Positions 11,821 to 22,193 of a stretch of 64,000 bases of DNA are shown in pieces. Each line of letters opens with the position of its first letter. The first letter of the stretch is position 1. The position numbers and the translations under genes are program-made. Source of the DNA: Melitaea cinxia (Eukaryota; Arthropoda; Insecta; Lepidoptera; Nymphalidae). The stretch spans positions 4,179,001 through 4,243,000 of the forward strand of contig NC_059401.1 in NCBI RefSeq assembly GCF_905220565.1, read 5' to 3'. The notes below the pieces were generated by a model. It worked only from the letters and a program-made list of their open reading frames with translations. It did not search any database and was not told the origin of the DNA.

Positions 11821-12008
11821 TTAAAACTAATAGTTGTTGACTTAAGCAGTCACCTATTTGCCAAAGGTCAGGCTTACGTTGCTTTGAGCAGAGTGAGATC
11901 TTTCTCCGGGCTTGCTATCAGTTCTCTTGACACTAAAAAATTACTTAATCAAACACATGATGTAAACTGTTTTAATGAATTGAACCGATTACGTAATTTA
12001 TGTGACTA
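11821..12008 (+). pseudogene. C-terminal fragment of a Helitron (PIF1-like) helicase
   Basis: An open frame ending at the TAA of 12006-12008 translates to a segment with the hallmark GQAYVALSRVRSFSGLAIS. This is the conserved motif near the C-terminus of PIF1-family and Helitron RepHel helicases, where the R of ALSR is the arginine of the last helicase motif. About 62 codons are visible. The N-terminal Rep nuclease and the other helicase motifs are absent, so this is a remnant. Small non-autonomous Helitrons elsewhere in the window make a Helitron origin more likely than a cellular PIF1 gene. The frame was too short to stand out as a long ORF, and no start codon belongs to it. The inverted-repeat unit at 12027-12946 begins only 18 bp downstream. 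Confidence 0.75.
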
Positions 12009-12026
12009 AAAAGACATAAATAAAAT

Positions 12027-12946
12027 AATAATTAAAAAAAAAAAACAAAAAACCCGCCTGCGTGAAGAACAACTAATAGAAAATCAACTGAAAAAACTGG
12101 AACAAGATAAAAATTCAATATGCACACAAAGTCAGCGAAATAAATAGAAACAATATCAAACATTTTGTGCTGCACATTTAAAATATATTAATACGGTAGT
12201 CCTTCAAAACTTTATGCAACGTCGTAGATAATATGCAGTCGGAGGCATGAAATTGAAGAATAAGTCAAATCATTCTCTCTTTGTGCAAAAGGAGGAGGTT
12301 CTCAATTCGACTGTATTTTTTTTTTTTTTTATGTATGTTACATCAGAACTTTTGACCAGGTAGACCGATTTCGACAAATTTTGTTTTAATCGAAAGGTGG
12401 TGTGTGCCAATTGGTCCCATTTAAATTTATTTGAGATCTAACAACTACTTTTCGAGTTATGTCTAATAATGCGTTTTTACTTGACGCTTTTTGCGTCGAC
12501 CTACGTTGTATTATACCGCATAACTTTCTACTGGATGTACCGATTTTGATAATTCTTTTTTTGTTGGAAAGGGGATATCTCTAGTTTGGTACCGTGATAA
12601 GGAAACCAGGATCTGATGATGGAATCCCAGAGAAATCGAGGGAAACTCTCGAAAATCCGTAATAACTTTTTACTGGGTATACCGATTTTGATGATTTTTA
12701 ATTTAATCGAAAGCTGATGTTTATCATGTGGTCACATATAAATTTTATCGAGATCTGATAACTACTTTTTGAGTAATCTTTGATAACGCGTAGTTGCTTG
12801 ACTATTTTTTCGTCGATCTACGTAACTTGTCGATGTAATTGAAGTCGGTTTTTTTTTTTCGTTTGCGAGCAAACACAATTATTCAGTTGATTTTCTATTA
12901 GTTGTTCTTCACGCAGGCGGGTTTTTTGTTTTTTTTTTTAAATTAT
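12027..12946. mobile_element. 0.9-kb unit bounded by ~65-bp inverted repeats
   Basis: The left arm 12027-12092 and right arm 12882-12946 are reverse complements with about one mismatch. They share an oligo-A block and cccgcctgcgtgaagaacaa. Between them, 12300-12890 is a reverse-oriented copy of Repeat-E, and 12093-12300 is unassigned. There is no ORF for a transposase. It may be a foldback-like DNA element, or two oppositely oriented copies of one repeat end. A TSD could not be separated from the AT-rich flanks. Confidence 0.65.
12300..12890 (-). repeat. Repeat-E, reverse orientation
   Basis: The reverse complement of this segment aligns along its length with 18165-18680. Shared blocks include ccgacttcaattacatcgac, gatcgacgaaaaaatagtca and catcatcagatcctggtttc. 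It contains no ORF. Confidence 0.75.
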
Positions 12947-13102
12947 TTATAGTATCAATACTATTATATTTATAAAATTGTTCATCGGTACCTTAAAAAA
13001 TATGCGTAGAGTTATATTAATCACAAGTCAACAAAGCCATTGTCTTTAATTTATTAAAATCACTATTAAAATAACATAATAATATATTAAACTATGTAAC
13101 AT

Positions 13103-13286
13103 TCAAACACATTAAGCCGTCAGTCCCGGTTGTTATCATGTACACCTGATAGCGATCTTTACTCATAGCAGCGAATATATCCATTAAGTCACATTGGAGC
13201 AGCGTGGTGGATTAAGCTCTGATCCTTCTCCTACATCGGGAAAGAGGTATATAGCCCAGCAGTGGGATATTACAGGCTGGACCATA
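13103..13286 (+). repeat. SINE-A 3' half
   Basis: It contains ttatcatgtacacctgatag, ggagcagcgtggtggattaa and the tail gcccagcagtgggatattac. The tRNA-like head is missing, so it is 5'-truncated. No TSD was found. Confidence 0.75.
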
Positions 13287-14188
13287 AATAACATTGTAAT
13301 GGGTTTTTAATTAACAGCTATTTCTCACATTTACATTGAGGATATATTTTTATTCTATAAAGCAGAGCTCTACGTCTTATATGTTTTGAAAAATAAGTCA
13401 AAAGAGACTAACTATAGTCAATTTTAGTTATAGCTTACTCCCGGCAAATTCGACCGAGATCTCTCTCTCTCTATTTTTACAAAAAAATGACGTAATGTAT
13501 ATAAGCTACTACACTTACTCTTCTCACGAATATGGCAAGTGAAAATGTCTAAAAGAGAACATCGCTTTCCTTTTCCCCATCGTTAGCTATCCTTACTCCG
13601 TTTTATCCCTTTAAGCTGCCTGCTTAATATAAAAAGGGAGCTCTTTTGCTAAATGTAATGATGGATGGAAGTTTGTGTACTTATATTTATGACTGAATTA
13701 TCAAATACCAAATAGTCAAAATATTAAGTATATTTTGTAGTTAGAAAAAATATAGCTTTCTTAGCTTTCGCTATAATTTGAAGACGACATTCTTATGACT
13801 AATTTCCAAGAGTAAAAGATTTCTTTGTCCGCTTTGAGTTTATTTATTTATTTATTTTTTTATATAAAATGGGTCGTACATTATAAAAAGTATTGAATGA
13901 TTCTTTTTCAATTTATTTAAAAGCAATTTGCGTACATTATGCTGTCTAGACTTTAAGAAAAACGGCAATGACTATTACTTAAAACGAATTTATATTATTT
14001 TAGATAAACGAAGCGAAATGTAATCACATAATATGGTAGAAAAAGAAAATATTCTTTTATTATAGAAATATAAAATTCATTTAACATTATATATTTATTT
14101 TTTATGATGGATCGCTGTATATTATACTTAATTAAAGAAAACAAATTTGGGAATATAATATGATAAACAGTGCAACAAAAATATAAAA
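13287..14188. other. Non-coding AT-rich stretch
   Basis: No gene is recognised. There is a short (CT)n run at about 13460-13472. Confidence 0.4.
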
Positions 14189-14319
14189 TCTTTATATATA
14201 AAAAAGAATATTTTTATGTTTGTCCTATATTCAGCAAAATGTTGTGCATGAGCCTACAAAGGTTTCTGAGTTGGTACGACCAAAAAAAAAGCGTAGCAAC
14301 GCGCGCAGGGTACTGCTAG
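14189..14319 (+). mobile_element. Small non-autonomous Helitron
   Basis: The element starts with TC after a host A and ends with CTAG before a host T, the A|TC...CTRR|T rule for Helitrons. A short stem (gcg-tagcaa-cgc) lies just upstream of the end. It is 131 bp and has no coding capacity. Confidence 0.65.
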
Positions 14320-14500
14320 TATAAAATAATTTTTCGTTTAACTGTGTTTCTAGAATAGTACCAGAATAAACAATTGTTATATAATATACAGAAAGTAAAT
14401 AAAATTGTTAATTGGTATATACAAAATATTTCTTTACCCCTATACAGGCTAGCCCAACATTTATAAGTACCTACTTACGTGGTTTATAAGCGATTTTGGT

Positions 14501-14638
14501 CCCTACCACTTCTCCGGCATTAATGCGGAAGCAGTCACCAAAAGCCAATTGCTTAGCAAGAAGGCTTATCTAGACAGCGTGAGGGCAAATTTTGATAGCA
14601 TGGCGGCTCTCATAGAGCAATCCCTTAGTAGTTTTTAA
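14501..14638 (+). pseudogene. ORF1 (gag-like) C-terminal remnant of the jockey LINE
   Basis: The frame 14501-14635 encodes the last 45 residues of ORF1 (PYHFSGINAEAVTKSQ...) and stops at TAA 14636-14638. The rest of ORF1 was lost by 5' truncation, so no zinc knuckle remains. The stop overlaps the ORF2 start as TAATG (14636-14640). In some LINEs such an overlap couples translation of the second ORF to termination of the first. That mechanism is known for the silkworm element SART1 and is inference here. Confidence 0.7.
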
Positions 14639-17515
14639 TGGCTACAAACGCTAGGAATAAATCGCGATCGCTCAGCGTTGTTACTTTCAACGCAAACGGC
14701 CTTATCCGGCAAATTGACTTAGTACGTCAATTTCTGACGGACCACCCCGTCGACGTCATGTTAGTGCAGGAAACCTTCCTCAATCCGTCAATTAGAAGTC
14801 CTAGGATAGCTAATTATCGGCTTGTTAGAAATGATAGAGACTCCGCCCGCGGAGGCATTATCATTTACTATAAGTCTTCCTTGCACTGCATTCCGCTCGA
14901 CCCACCCACGCTTCTCAACATCGAGGTATCAATGTGTCGAGTCAGTTTGACGGGCCATCAGCCCATAACAATAATCTCAGCCTACTCCTCTCCGAGCAAA
15001 TCCCTACCAGAAAGTGACATAAGATCACTACTCTCGTTGGACGTCGCGGTCATTCTGGCCGTCGACTTAAACTGTAAACACCCCCGCTGGAAGGTAGGGA
15101 ACTAGAAAGACTGACGTCATTACCGACCTTCGACTTCGAAGTATTCGCCCCTATGACACCCACTCGCTACCCCGATAGGAACGGTGACGCACCCGACATA
15201 CTCGATATAGCGATCTTGAGGGGAGTGACCTTACAGTTACGAACCATAGAGACGTTATCTGAGTTAGACTCTGACCATCGCCCCGTCCTAATCCAGCTAG
15301 GACCAGACCCGGATCTCCTCCAACCCACTAAAATCGGGTCAAATCTATCGGGGTAAATCTATTATGATAGATTTCAAAAAACTCGACATCGAGTTAAATA
15401 ATACTGATTCCAACGAGAATTTAAATAGAATACCCGACACAATTGACTCTGTAGATGTCGCGAAAATAGCCGCGTTAAATCTCACCTCTTTTATTAAAGA
15501 AAAGATCGATCATTGCTCAAGGGAAATTCCCAGTCGCCCTGGAGAGCGATGGGAACTCTCGGAGGAGTTGAAAGACCTGATCAGGCGCAAGAACGCGCAG
15601 GCTGGAGCCCATGACACTTACCCGACTGACGACAATCGGAGAAAACTCCGCCCGTGCCCTACAGAAGGAAGTGAAAGCACGCTTCGCCGAACTCAGGGAC
15701 GACCGCCACAGTAGGCGTCTCGGAGAGCTCTCGCCTTCGCACACCGCTTACTGGGTGCTAGCGAGAAATCTCCGAAGCGACACTGTCACCACGATACCCC
15801 CATTGCTACGCCCGAACCTCCCTCCAGCCCTCGACGATCTGGATAAGGCCGAGTGTCTTGCTAGTAGCCTGGAGAGCCAATGCTCGCCAAGCACTGAGCC
15901 GGTCGATCAAAGTCACCTCTTAAAGGTGGACTTTGAAGTAGAACGCAAGGCGGCTTCACCGCCTACTGACGAACCACTCCTTCCGACTACCGTCGAGGAG
16001 GTTGAATCGATCCTCAAAGGTCTTCATGCGAAAAAGTCTCCGGGACCCGATACGATTTCGAACAAGACCATTAAGCGTCTTCCAAGGCAGTTACTCGCCC
16101 TCTTAGTTATGATTTTTAACTCCCTCCTGGCTGGCTGCTCCTTTCCCGACCAGTGGAAAGAAGCAATAGTAATAGGTATTCATAAACCTGGCAAACCCAA
16201 GAACCTCCCTACTAGCTACCGCCCTATAAGTCTTCTCAATACACTCGGCAAAGCGTATGAGAAAATAATCCTAAATAGATTAAAGAAAGTCATGGAGACC
16301 ATGGAACCTCCGTTCATTGACGAGCAGTTCGGATTCCGAGCCGGACACTCACCAGTTTACCAAGTGCACCGCATCACCGAACATATCCTGTCCGGTTTCG
16401 CTAAATCGAAAGCCTACCCGACGGGCGCTCTCTTCTTCGACATGGCGAAAGCTTTCGACAAAGTCTGGCACAACGGCTTAATCTACAAGCTGTACAAACT
16501 AAAAATACCAGAAAGACTCGTGCTCATCATACGGGACTACTTGTCGAATCGCACCTTCCGCTATCGAGTCGAAGACACGCTATCGTCGCCTCGGCCGATA
16601 CGCGCTGGCGTCCCACAGGGATCCCTACTTTCTCCGTTCCTGTATTCTCTATACACGAACGATATCCCCATCCAAAGCTCAGCAACCAAGCTGGCTCTCT
16701 TCGCAGACGACACTGCAATATTCACGACCTCCGTCTCCGTAGCTCCGTAGATGTCCAGACGCCTTCAAACTGCGACCACCGCACTAGGCGAGTGGTTCAG
16801 GAAGTGGAGAATCGAGGTCAACGCCGAGAAAAGCTCAGCGGTGCACTTCACCTGCAACCCAAAATACATATTTTGGAGACAAGGGCAACCGGAGACAATT
16901 AAACTCTTCGGGACACCGATCCCATGGCAAAAAGAAGCCAAATACCTCGGAGTCACTCTGGACAAGAAACTCAATTTCAAGTCCTACATCAATCGCGTTC
17001 GTAGCCGAGCCACCTTCGTACTCGGTAGGCTGTATATGATGCTATGCGGAAAGAGTAAAATGTCTCTTAGAAATAAGACGACATTATACAAACTCTGCGT
17101 TCATCCTATCATGACCTACGCGAGTCCAGCCTTCACCCACTGTCACCCCACCTACATCCAACGGCTGCAAGCATTGCAGAACCGCTTCTTACGCACGGCC
17201 ACGGCCTCACCGTGGTACGTACGTAACGTCGACCTCCATAAGGACTTTGGGATCGATTCAATCGCCAAGCATCTCAAAAAACTTTCTTCAAGGTTTTTCG
17301 AGAGAGCAATCCGACACCCCAACCCTCTTGTAGCAGAGGGCTGCTCCTACGTAGGTAGAGGAAACGTACAGACGTGACTTAGACGTCCTCAACACGTCTT
17401 GACAGATTCCGACGATAGGATAACCGCAGCCAACGCCCCTCTCGTAGGTAACACACCCACTCACAAAACACTCACGCACCGCCTTCGCCGGCGAAGACGA
17501 GGTCCCCCGCGTTAG
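14638..17515 (+). pseudogene. Jockey-type ORF2: endonuclease and reverse transcriptase, broken
   Basis: Intact ORF2 would nick target DNA with an APE-type endonuclease and copy element RNA at the nick. The N-terminal part (14638-15105) reads like the APE domain (VVTFNANGL, LVQETFL), but the usual GDLN site is AVDLN. The endonuclease continues at 15153-15356 with SDHRPV in another frame. The RT (15611-17377) shows SYRPISLLNTLGKAYEKIIL, GVPQGSLLSP and FADD at 16700-16711. Damage includes frameshifts near 15096, 15350 and 15650, and an in-frame TAG at 16748-16750. A further frameshift near 17370 follows. The original C-terminus runs in a shifted frame to the TAG at 17513-17515. RNase H is not seen, as is common in the jockey clade. 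The clade call is from motif style and phylogeny could change it. Confidence 0.85.
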
Positions 17516-17642
17516 GACGGCTCGGATACGCTTAGGCGCATCGACCGTCCACAACTCGCCGCAGCACTCCGCATAGCGCCCCCTACATCCCGACGACGTT
17601 CTAGGCCGAGGTGTGATCTCGCTAGGAGACACCCTTAGGACG

Positions 17643-17994
17643 AACGTCACCCCCATTATTACAGCCTATACAGTCCACTGCTGGACATAAGCCTCCACAA
17701 GTTTACGCCAAAAATAACGTGAACTCATGTGTTTTGCCCATAGTCACCACGCTGGGCAGGCGGGTTGGTGACCGCAGTACTGGCTTTGTCGCACCGAAGA
17801 CGCTGCTGCCCATCTTCGGCCTGTGTATTTCAAAGCCAGCAGTTTGATGGTTATCCCGCCATCGGTCGGCTTCTTAAGTTCCAAGGTGGTTGTGGAACCT
17901 TGTTATCCCTTAGTCGCCTCTTACGACACCCACGGGAAGAGAGGGGGTGGCTAAATTCTTTAGTGCCGTAGCCACACAGCACAACGTCACCCCC
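17643..17994 (-). mobile_element. SINE-B inserted in the jockey LINE 3' region
   Basis: A full SINE-B in reverse (body 17655-17982) is flanked by a perfect 12-bp TSD (aacgtcaccccc) at 17643-17654 and 17983-17994. The interrupted LINE resumes at 17995 and runs to its oligo-A tail. This shows that SINE-B moved after the jockey LINE landed. Confidence 0.9.
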
Positions 17995-18159
17995 GTGCCC
18001 TCCGAAAAGAGCCCACATATTCCTTCGCGGCCGGTGTCTTCAGTACCCGGCCCCTCTGACGCTGACGCTGTAAAGGCCAGTAGGGCCAACAGCAACAGTC
18101 ATTTTGAAAAAAAAAAATAAGCGATTTTGGACAATTTTCGATCTGCTGGTCTGTATTAG

Positions 18160-18680
18160 TATTGTAAATAATTGTGTTTTCTCGCAAACGAAAAAAAACC
18201 GACTTCAGTTACATCGACGAGTAATACAACGTAGATCGACGAAAAAATAGTCAAGTAACTACGCGTTATCAAAGATTACTCAAAAATTAGTTATCAAATC
18301 TCAATAAAATTTATATGTGACCGCATGATAAACATCAGCTTTCGATTAAATTAAAAATTATCAAAATCGGTAAACCCAGTAAAAAGTTATTGCGGATTTT
18401 CGAGAGTTTCCCTCGATTTCTCTGGGATCCCATCATCAGATCCTGGTTTCCTTATCATGGTACCAAACTAGGAATATCTCCTTTCCAAAAAAAAAAGAAT
18501 TATCAAAATCGGTACATCCAGTAGAAAGTTATACGGTATAATACAACGTAGGTCGACGAAAAAAGCGTCAAGTAAAAACGCATTATTAGACATAACTCGA
18601 AAAGTAGTTGTTAGATCTCAAATAAATTTAAATGGGACCAATTGACACACACCACCTTTCGATTAAAAAAAAAAAAAAAA
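18160..18680 (+). repeat. Repeat-E, best-preserved copy
   Basis: It starts gtgttttctcgcaaacg, continues with an oligo-A block and ccgacttcagttacatcgac, and ends in a long oligo-A run at about 18665-18681. It is internally repetitive: two sub-blocks carry the same order of tacaacgta, gtcgacgaaaaa, and atcaaaatcggta with aaagttat. No ORF is present. It begins about 35 bp after the jockey LINE. The class is unknown. Confidence 0.7.
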
Positions 18681-18681
18681 T

Positions 18682-19899
18682 AAAGATAGACTAGAAAAAA
18701 TTAAAATCAGTTTGACAGTAAATGTTCTTCTCATTCAATTAAACAATCCTTTGTGAACCCTTTTAACGCTCGATGGTATCAAAATTCTGTGAGTGTTAAA
18801 AGATATTTTAAATTCGAACAATTATTGAAATTAATCAAATTTATCTGGCCTCAATCGAATTGAATCAATCAATTTCCTACAATTTCTTTTTTTTAAGTAG
18901 TAAAAATTAACAAGATCAACACAAAGTATTGGATACGTTGTGTATAACGTATACCCACGACTTCGTTCGCGATTAGGTATTATGTCTGCCTGTGTCTTTA
19001 CAAAAACTAGTCGAAAAATACTTCGGCTATTAAGTAGTCCACTATATGAATTTTATGTTTTCTGTAAATAAAGACCAAATATATTTATTATTTCTTAGAC
19101 CACAGAACCGTTGACGACATTCATCTTCCCTTTTTTTTCCTTTATTTTTTAACATAATAATGATAATATAAGGGTATATAATTTACGATTTTATAGATCA
19201 TTTAGTTTTATGCTTCAATGAGGTTTAAAAATATGTATATTTTAAAATTCATGAAAGCTCTAACGAGTATAGTAAGAGATAAAAATAAAAACATATTGAA
19301 AAATCAAGCTGCTTATGCAACGACGCTGTTGTATGTTGACATACTAAATATTAATTAAGCTTAAATATAGAAGATATATTTTCATTACATTTTAATTAAT
19401 GCAAGATTATTTTGTATAAAAAAAATGTGTTTTGAAAGAATGTCATTTGAAAATAGTACAATTGACGAATACACAGCAAATTTTTGAAACAATTTACCAC
19501 AAAAATCGGAAAATGTTTATGTAGGCATGATATTTTTATACAAGCAATGAATAGAGATTTTACATTTCTTTGGACAGTTCTGTTATGTTCATGATAATAA
19601 TAATAAAAAAAATCAGAAATGCTATTGCATAAAACAAATATTTTTTACACTTTTATGTGTGTTTGTGTAAGACTAGGGACCTATCGCGTTTTAATTATAT
19701 TATTTTTTTTTACATCTCAGTTATGTAGCTGTTATTTCTGTCAGGCTCGAAACAGACGTATCCTGAAGCAAAGACTTCATCTTGGCAAATACAGTGTGTA
19801 ACGTATATTTTTATTCTTCGTTCATTCTCTTAACAATTATTTCGTTTCGTCAATTTGCTATTCTCCTTTGCTAGGCGTTTCGCTATTAACGTATTTCGT
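18682..19899. other. Non-coding AT-rich stretch
   Basis: Nothing coding is recognised. 18950-18985 (acccacgacttcgttcgcga) resembles the reverse complement of the hairpin end of the Helitron at 63297, so it is probably an old Helitron end. Confidence 0.4.
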
Positions 19900-20050
19900 G
19901 TGACGTAGGGCTGTGTAAGCAACCATTGGTGGGGTTCGCGGTGCAAATTAGGCTCGGAACTATATAAGCGCTGGTACTGTGCGGCTCCTTCCTTTTCCTT
20001 TATCTTCAGCCTCGGTCAGGTTCAGCGTGCGATTTTGTTGGGTGAGTTGT
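19900..20050 (+). promoter_or_regulatory. Candidate TATA promoter and first exon with splice donor
   Basis: A G+C-richer island contains tgacgtag, a CCATTGG inverted CCAAT-like box, a TATA box (tatataag at 19961-19968), and about 30-55 bp downstream a pyrimidine-rich start region with TCAG motifs. An ideal splice donor, ggtgagt, lies at about 20039-20045. The spacing suits a first exon of about 50 nt. It could belong to a host gene, a long non-coding RNA or the U3-R part of an LTR. No matching LTR ends or coding frame were found. Confidence 0.4.
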
Positions 20051-20189
20051 TGTAATATTAAACACTTTTATTTAATTTTAATTACTAACTTACTTTTGTT
20101 TTAATTGCGAATATGTGTGTTAGATAAATTTTATTTGCCTTAAAGTTTATTGTTTTATTAAAGCAAATTATTGTAAAATGTTAGGATGT

Positions 20190-20660
20190 GCTTGTCTTTG
20201 TGGGCCATTTCCGTGTCAACCAAGAGACGTTGGTGGTTGACTACGGAAGGGCTCACTTTCTGTTGTGACCTTCCAGGGTCCTTGGCGTGGCGGACACGTG
20301 CGGTTCCGTTATTGCCGGTGATACCACGTGGCACGATTTTGTGGGATGGCTGCTAGGAACCCAACATCTACGATAAAGAACTGCTCAACCTTTTCGATCC
20401 TTCTTGTGGCTCGTGCTGTGCTGGAGCACGGATAAGCATCGGGATTCTCCCCTCTGGCCGAGCAAAATTTTTTTAACCCCGGCTGACATCGTGATGGAGA
20501 TGGTGTCGTGGAGTTTGGACAACTGAACTCGAGAGACTGGCGGGCGATCATCTAGGAAGTTTCTGCGGAGCCACGTGTCCCGCTACCTATGATAAATGAC
20601 CACAGTCAACCTGCACCCACGTGTCAGAAATAATGTCAGAACCCGCAGTGTAGTTTAAAT
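20190..20660. other. G+C-rich island, unassigned
   Basis: About 470 bp are distinctly less AT-rich than their flanks and have no long ORF on the plus strand. The minus-strand 80-aa ORF (20309-20551) is proline- and serine-rich and unrecognised. A gtcaacca/tggttgac stem sits at about 20214-20241. It lies just downstream of the promoter-like patch, so it could be a transcribed leader or a retroelement leader. Confidence 0.35.
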
Positions 20661-21060
20661 TAATATTAGATTAATCAAAAATGTATTTCGGTCCATAGTG
20701 TAGATTTAAAATAATTTCGGGTTGTGTTAAAATCGTTCGTTTAATCCATAAAAGGAAGATAAAGTTGTTTGTTCATTGAAATTTGTATTAAGCAAAAGTT
20801 CAAGTAAGTGTGTTCAAGTAAATTACTTTCTACATTAGTCTAATTTAATTTTGTTCTGCAATCCAATCTGATCGCTAACTTTTTTTTAAAATATATATTT
20901 ACCTCTCTGTGATTTAGTTCGTCGCGTTAAGAGAGAATTAATATTCTCTTATTCTATGCTCTTTTAATTTAATTACATTTACATAATATATTAATTACAT
21001 ATATTATTTAACGCGCGACAAGTGTAGTTCGTCAACTGGCTCGCTAGACCAACCATCTGT
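20661..21060. other. Non-coding AT-rich stretch
   Basis: No recognisable feature. Confidence 0.4.
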
Positions 21061-21061
21061 G

Positions 21062-21170
21062 CAAGATTGCCGAAGCAGAAGCTGGATGAGAACTGCGGAA
21101 AAACGGGATGTTTGGCGCGAATTTGAGGGGACTTATGTCCAGCAGCTGTTAACTGAAAATAGCGATTGAC
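21062..21170 (+). pseudogene. RTE LINE 3' end fragment
   Basis: It matches the end of the RTE ORF and tail at 59915-59990: gctggatgagaactgcggaa, then gatgtttggcgcgaatttga and cttatgtccagcagc. It is a short 5'-truncated copy and the reading frame is lost. Confidence 0.65.
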
Positions 21171-21399
21171 TTAAAATAAATGATAATGAATTGATACTTC
21201 GAATTTTTTCTAATATAAGGTTAAAGATCTTTATTTTCTCATTTAAAACCATACAATTATTTGCATGAGAAATAACAACACTATATGACAGATTTAGTTA
21301 CAGTCCAGTATGTAGGTCGTGTATCGTACAACAAACGCATGAAAAAATTTTAAAAGGAGAAAAGAGAAAAAAAAAAACGATGATAAAAGAAATTCGTAG

Positions 21400-21830
21400 T
21401 CAAACCATATCGTTTTGTGTGATGTATTGTTTAAGTCTCCGTTTGAAAACAATGATCGAGTCTGCAACCTTTACATGACCTGGCAAGTTATTGAATAGCT
21501 GTGCTCCTTCAAATGTTATTGCTCTTTTCCCATAATTGGTTCTAGTTTTAGGTGTGACTAGCTTATTGTGTCGTCTGAGTGAGTATCTTGGCATTTCGTT
21601 GTGTCTAATAAATTTAATTTAAGTGTGAGTTCTTTAAATAAGGATTTTATAAATCAAGACAAGAGTATTGAAATTTATTAATTATTATACTGTATTTTCC
21701 AATTTAAGATTTTTGTCGATTTTAAAGCCGAGGTACGTTTCTGAGTTTTTTTCGTTCAAAGATTGACTGTCTATTGTTAGTTTATTGAAGGTTGGTATAA
21801 TTTTATTTTTAGCTTTAAATATGCAATATC
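21400..21830 (-). pseudogene. 3' remnant of a CR1/Rex-like LINE reverse transcriptase
   Basis: On the minus strand, 21700-21826 encodes a segment ending SETYLGFKIDKNLKLENT, matching the conserved K/TYLG-ID motif after the RT palm. After a gap the frame 21400-21594 encodes MPRYSLRRHNKLVTPKTRTN, with downstream FNNLP and FKRRLKQYI. This is the typical C-terminal pattern of CR1, L2 and Rex-type LINEs. The two parts are separated by non-coding sequence, so the copy is decayed. This is family knowledge, not a database hit. Confidence 0.6.
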
Positions 21831-21959
21831 ACATAAATAACAAATATATTTTGAATATTTTGAAAATTTTGAATTATTATACCACTATACCAAAGTATTT
21901 TTTTTTCATACTTTAATAATTGTCCACCTTTTTGTTTTCAAATTTTGTATTTATAATTT

Positions 21960-22193
21960 TTGTTTTATTATTGTGTTATTGTCATCTTTGTGTACAGTTT
22001 CACTTATGTTTTCGCTATCTGAACGCAAAATTGATTATGTAACAATAAACTAATTTTTGTGGAAGACACTGTGGCCTGTAACACAGGTTTTTTTAAGCTA
22101 GCACGGGTCGCAGGGCTTCTAAATAATGTAAACCACATAATTTGAGCAAAATAAAGACTATTTTATTATTATTATTATTATTTGATTGACTTC
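21960..22193 (+). repeat. LINE or SINE 3' tail ending in (ATT)n
   Basis: It contains ggcctgtaacacaggttttt, an aataaag signal, and ends in a (TTA)n run at 22170-22193, the usual end of a poly-A-independent retroposon tail. No ORF is attached. Confidence 0.5.

Larger units (their letters stand above)
14486..18130 (+). mobile_element. Jockey-type LINE, 5'-truncated, with a nested SINE-B
   Basis: A perfect 14-bp TSD (ataagcgattttgg) at 14486-14499 and 18117-18130 brackets the insertion. The body (14500-18116) begins inside ORF1 and ends in an oligo-A tail. It contains the last 45 codons of ORF1, a broken endonuclease and reverse transcriptase ORF2, a 3' region and a younger SINE-B at 17655-17982. 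Subtracting the SINE-B and its duplicated target leaves about 3.28 kb. The DNA is clearly richer in G+C than its surroundings, as usual for a recently inserted LINE. Confidence 0.9.
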
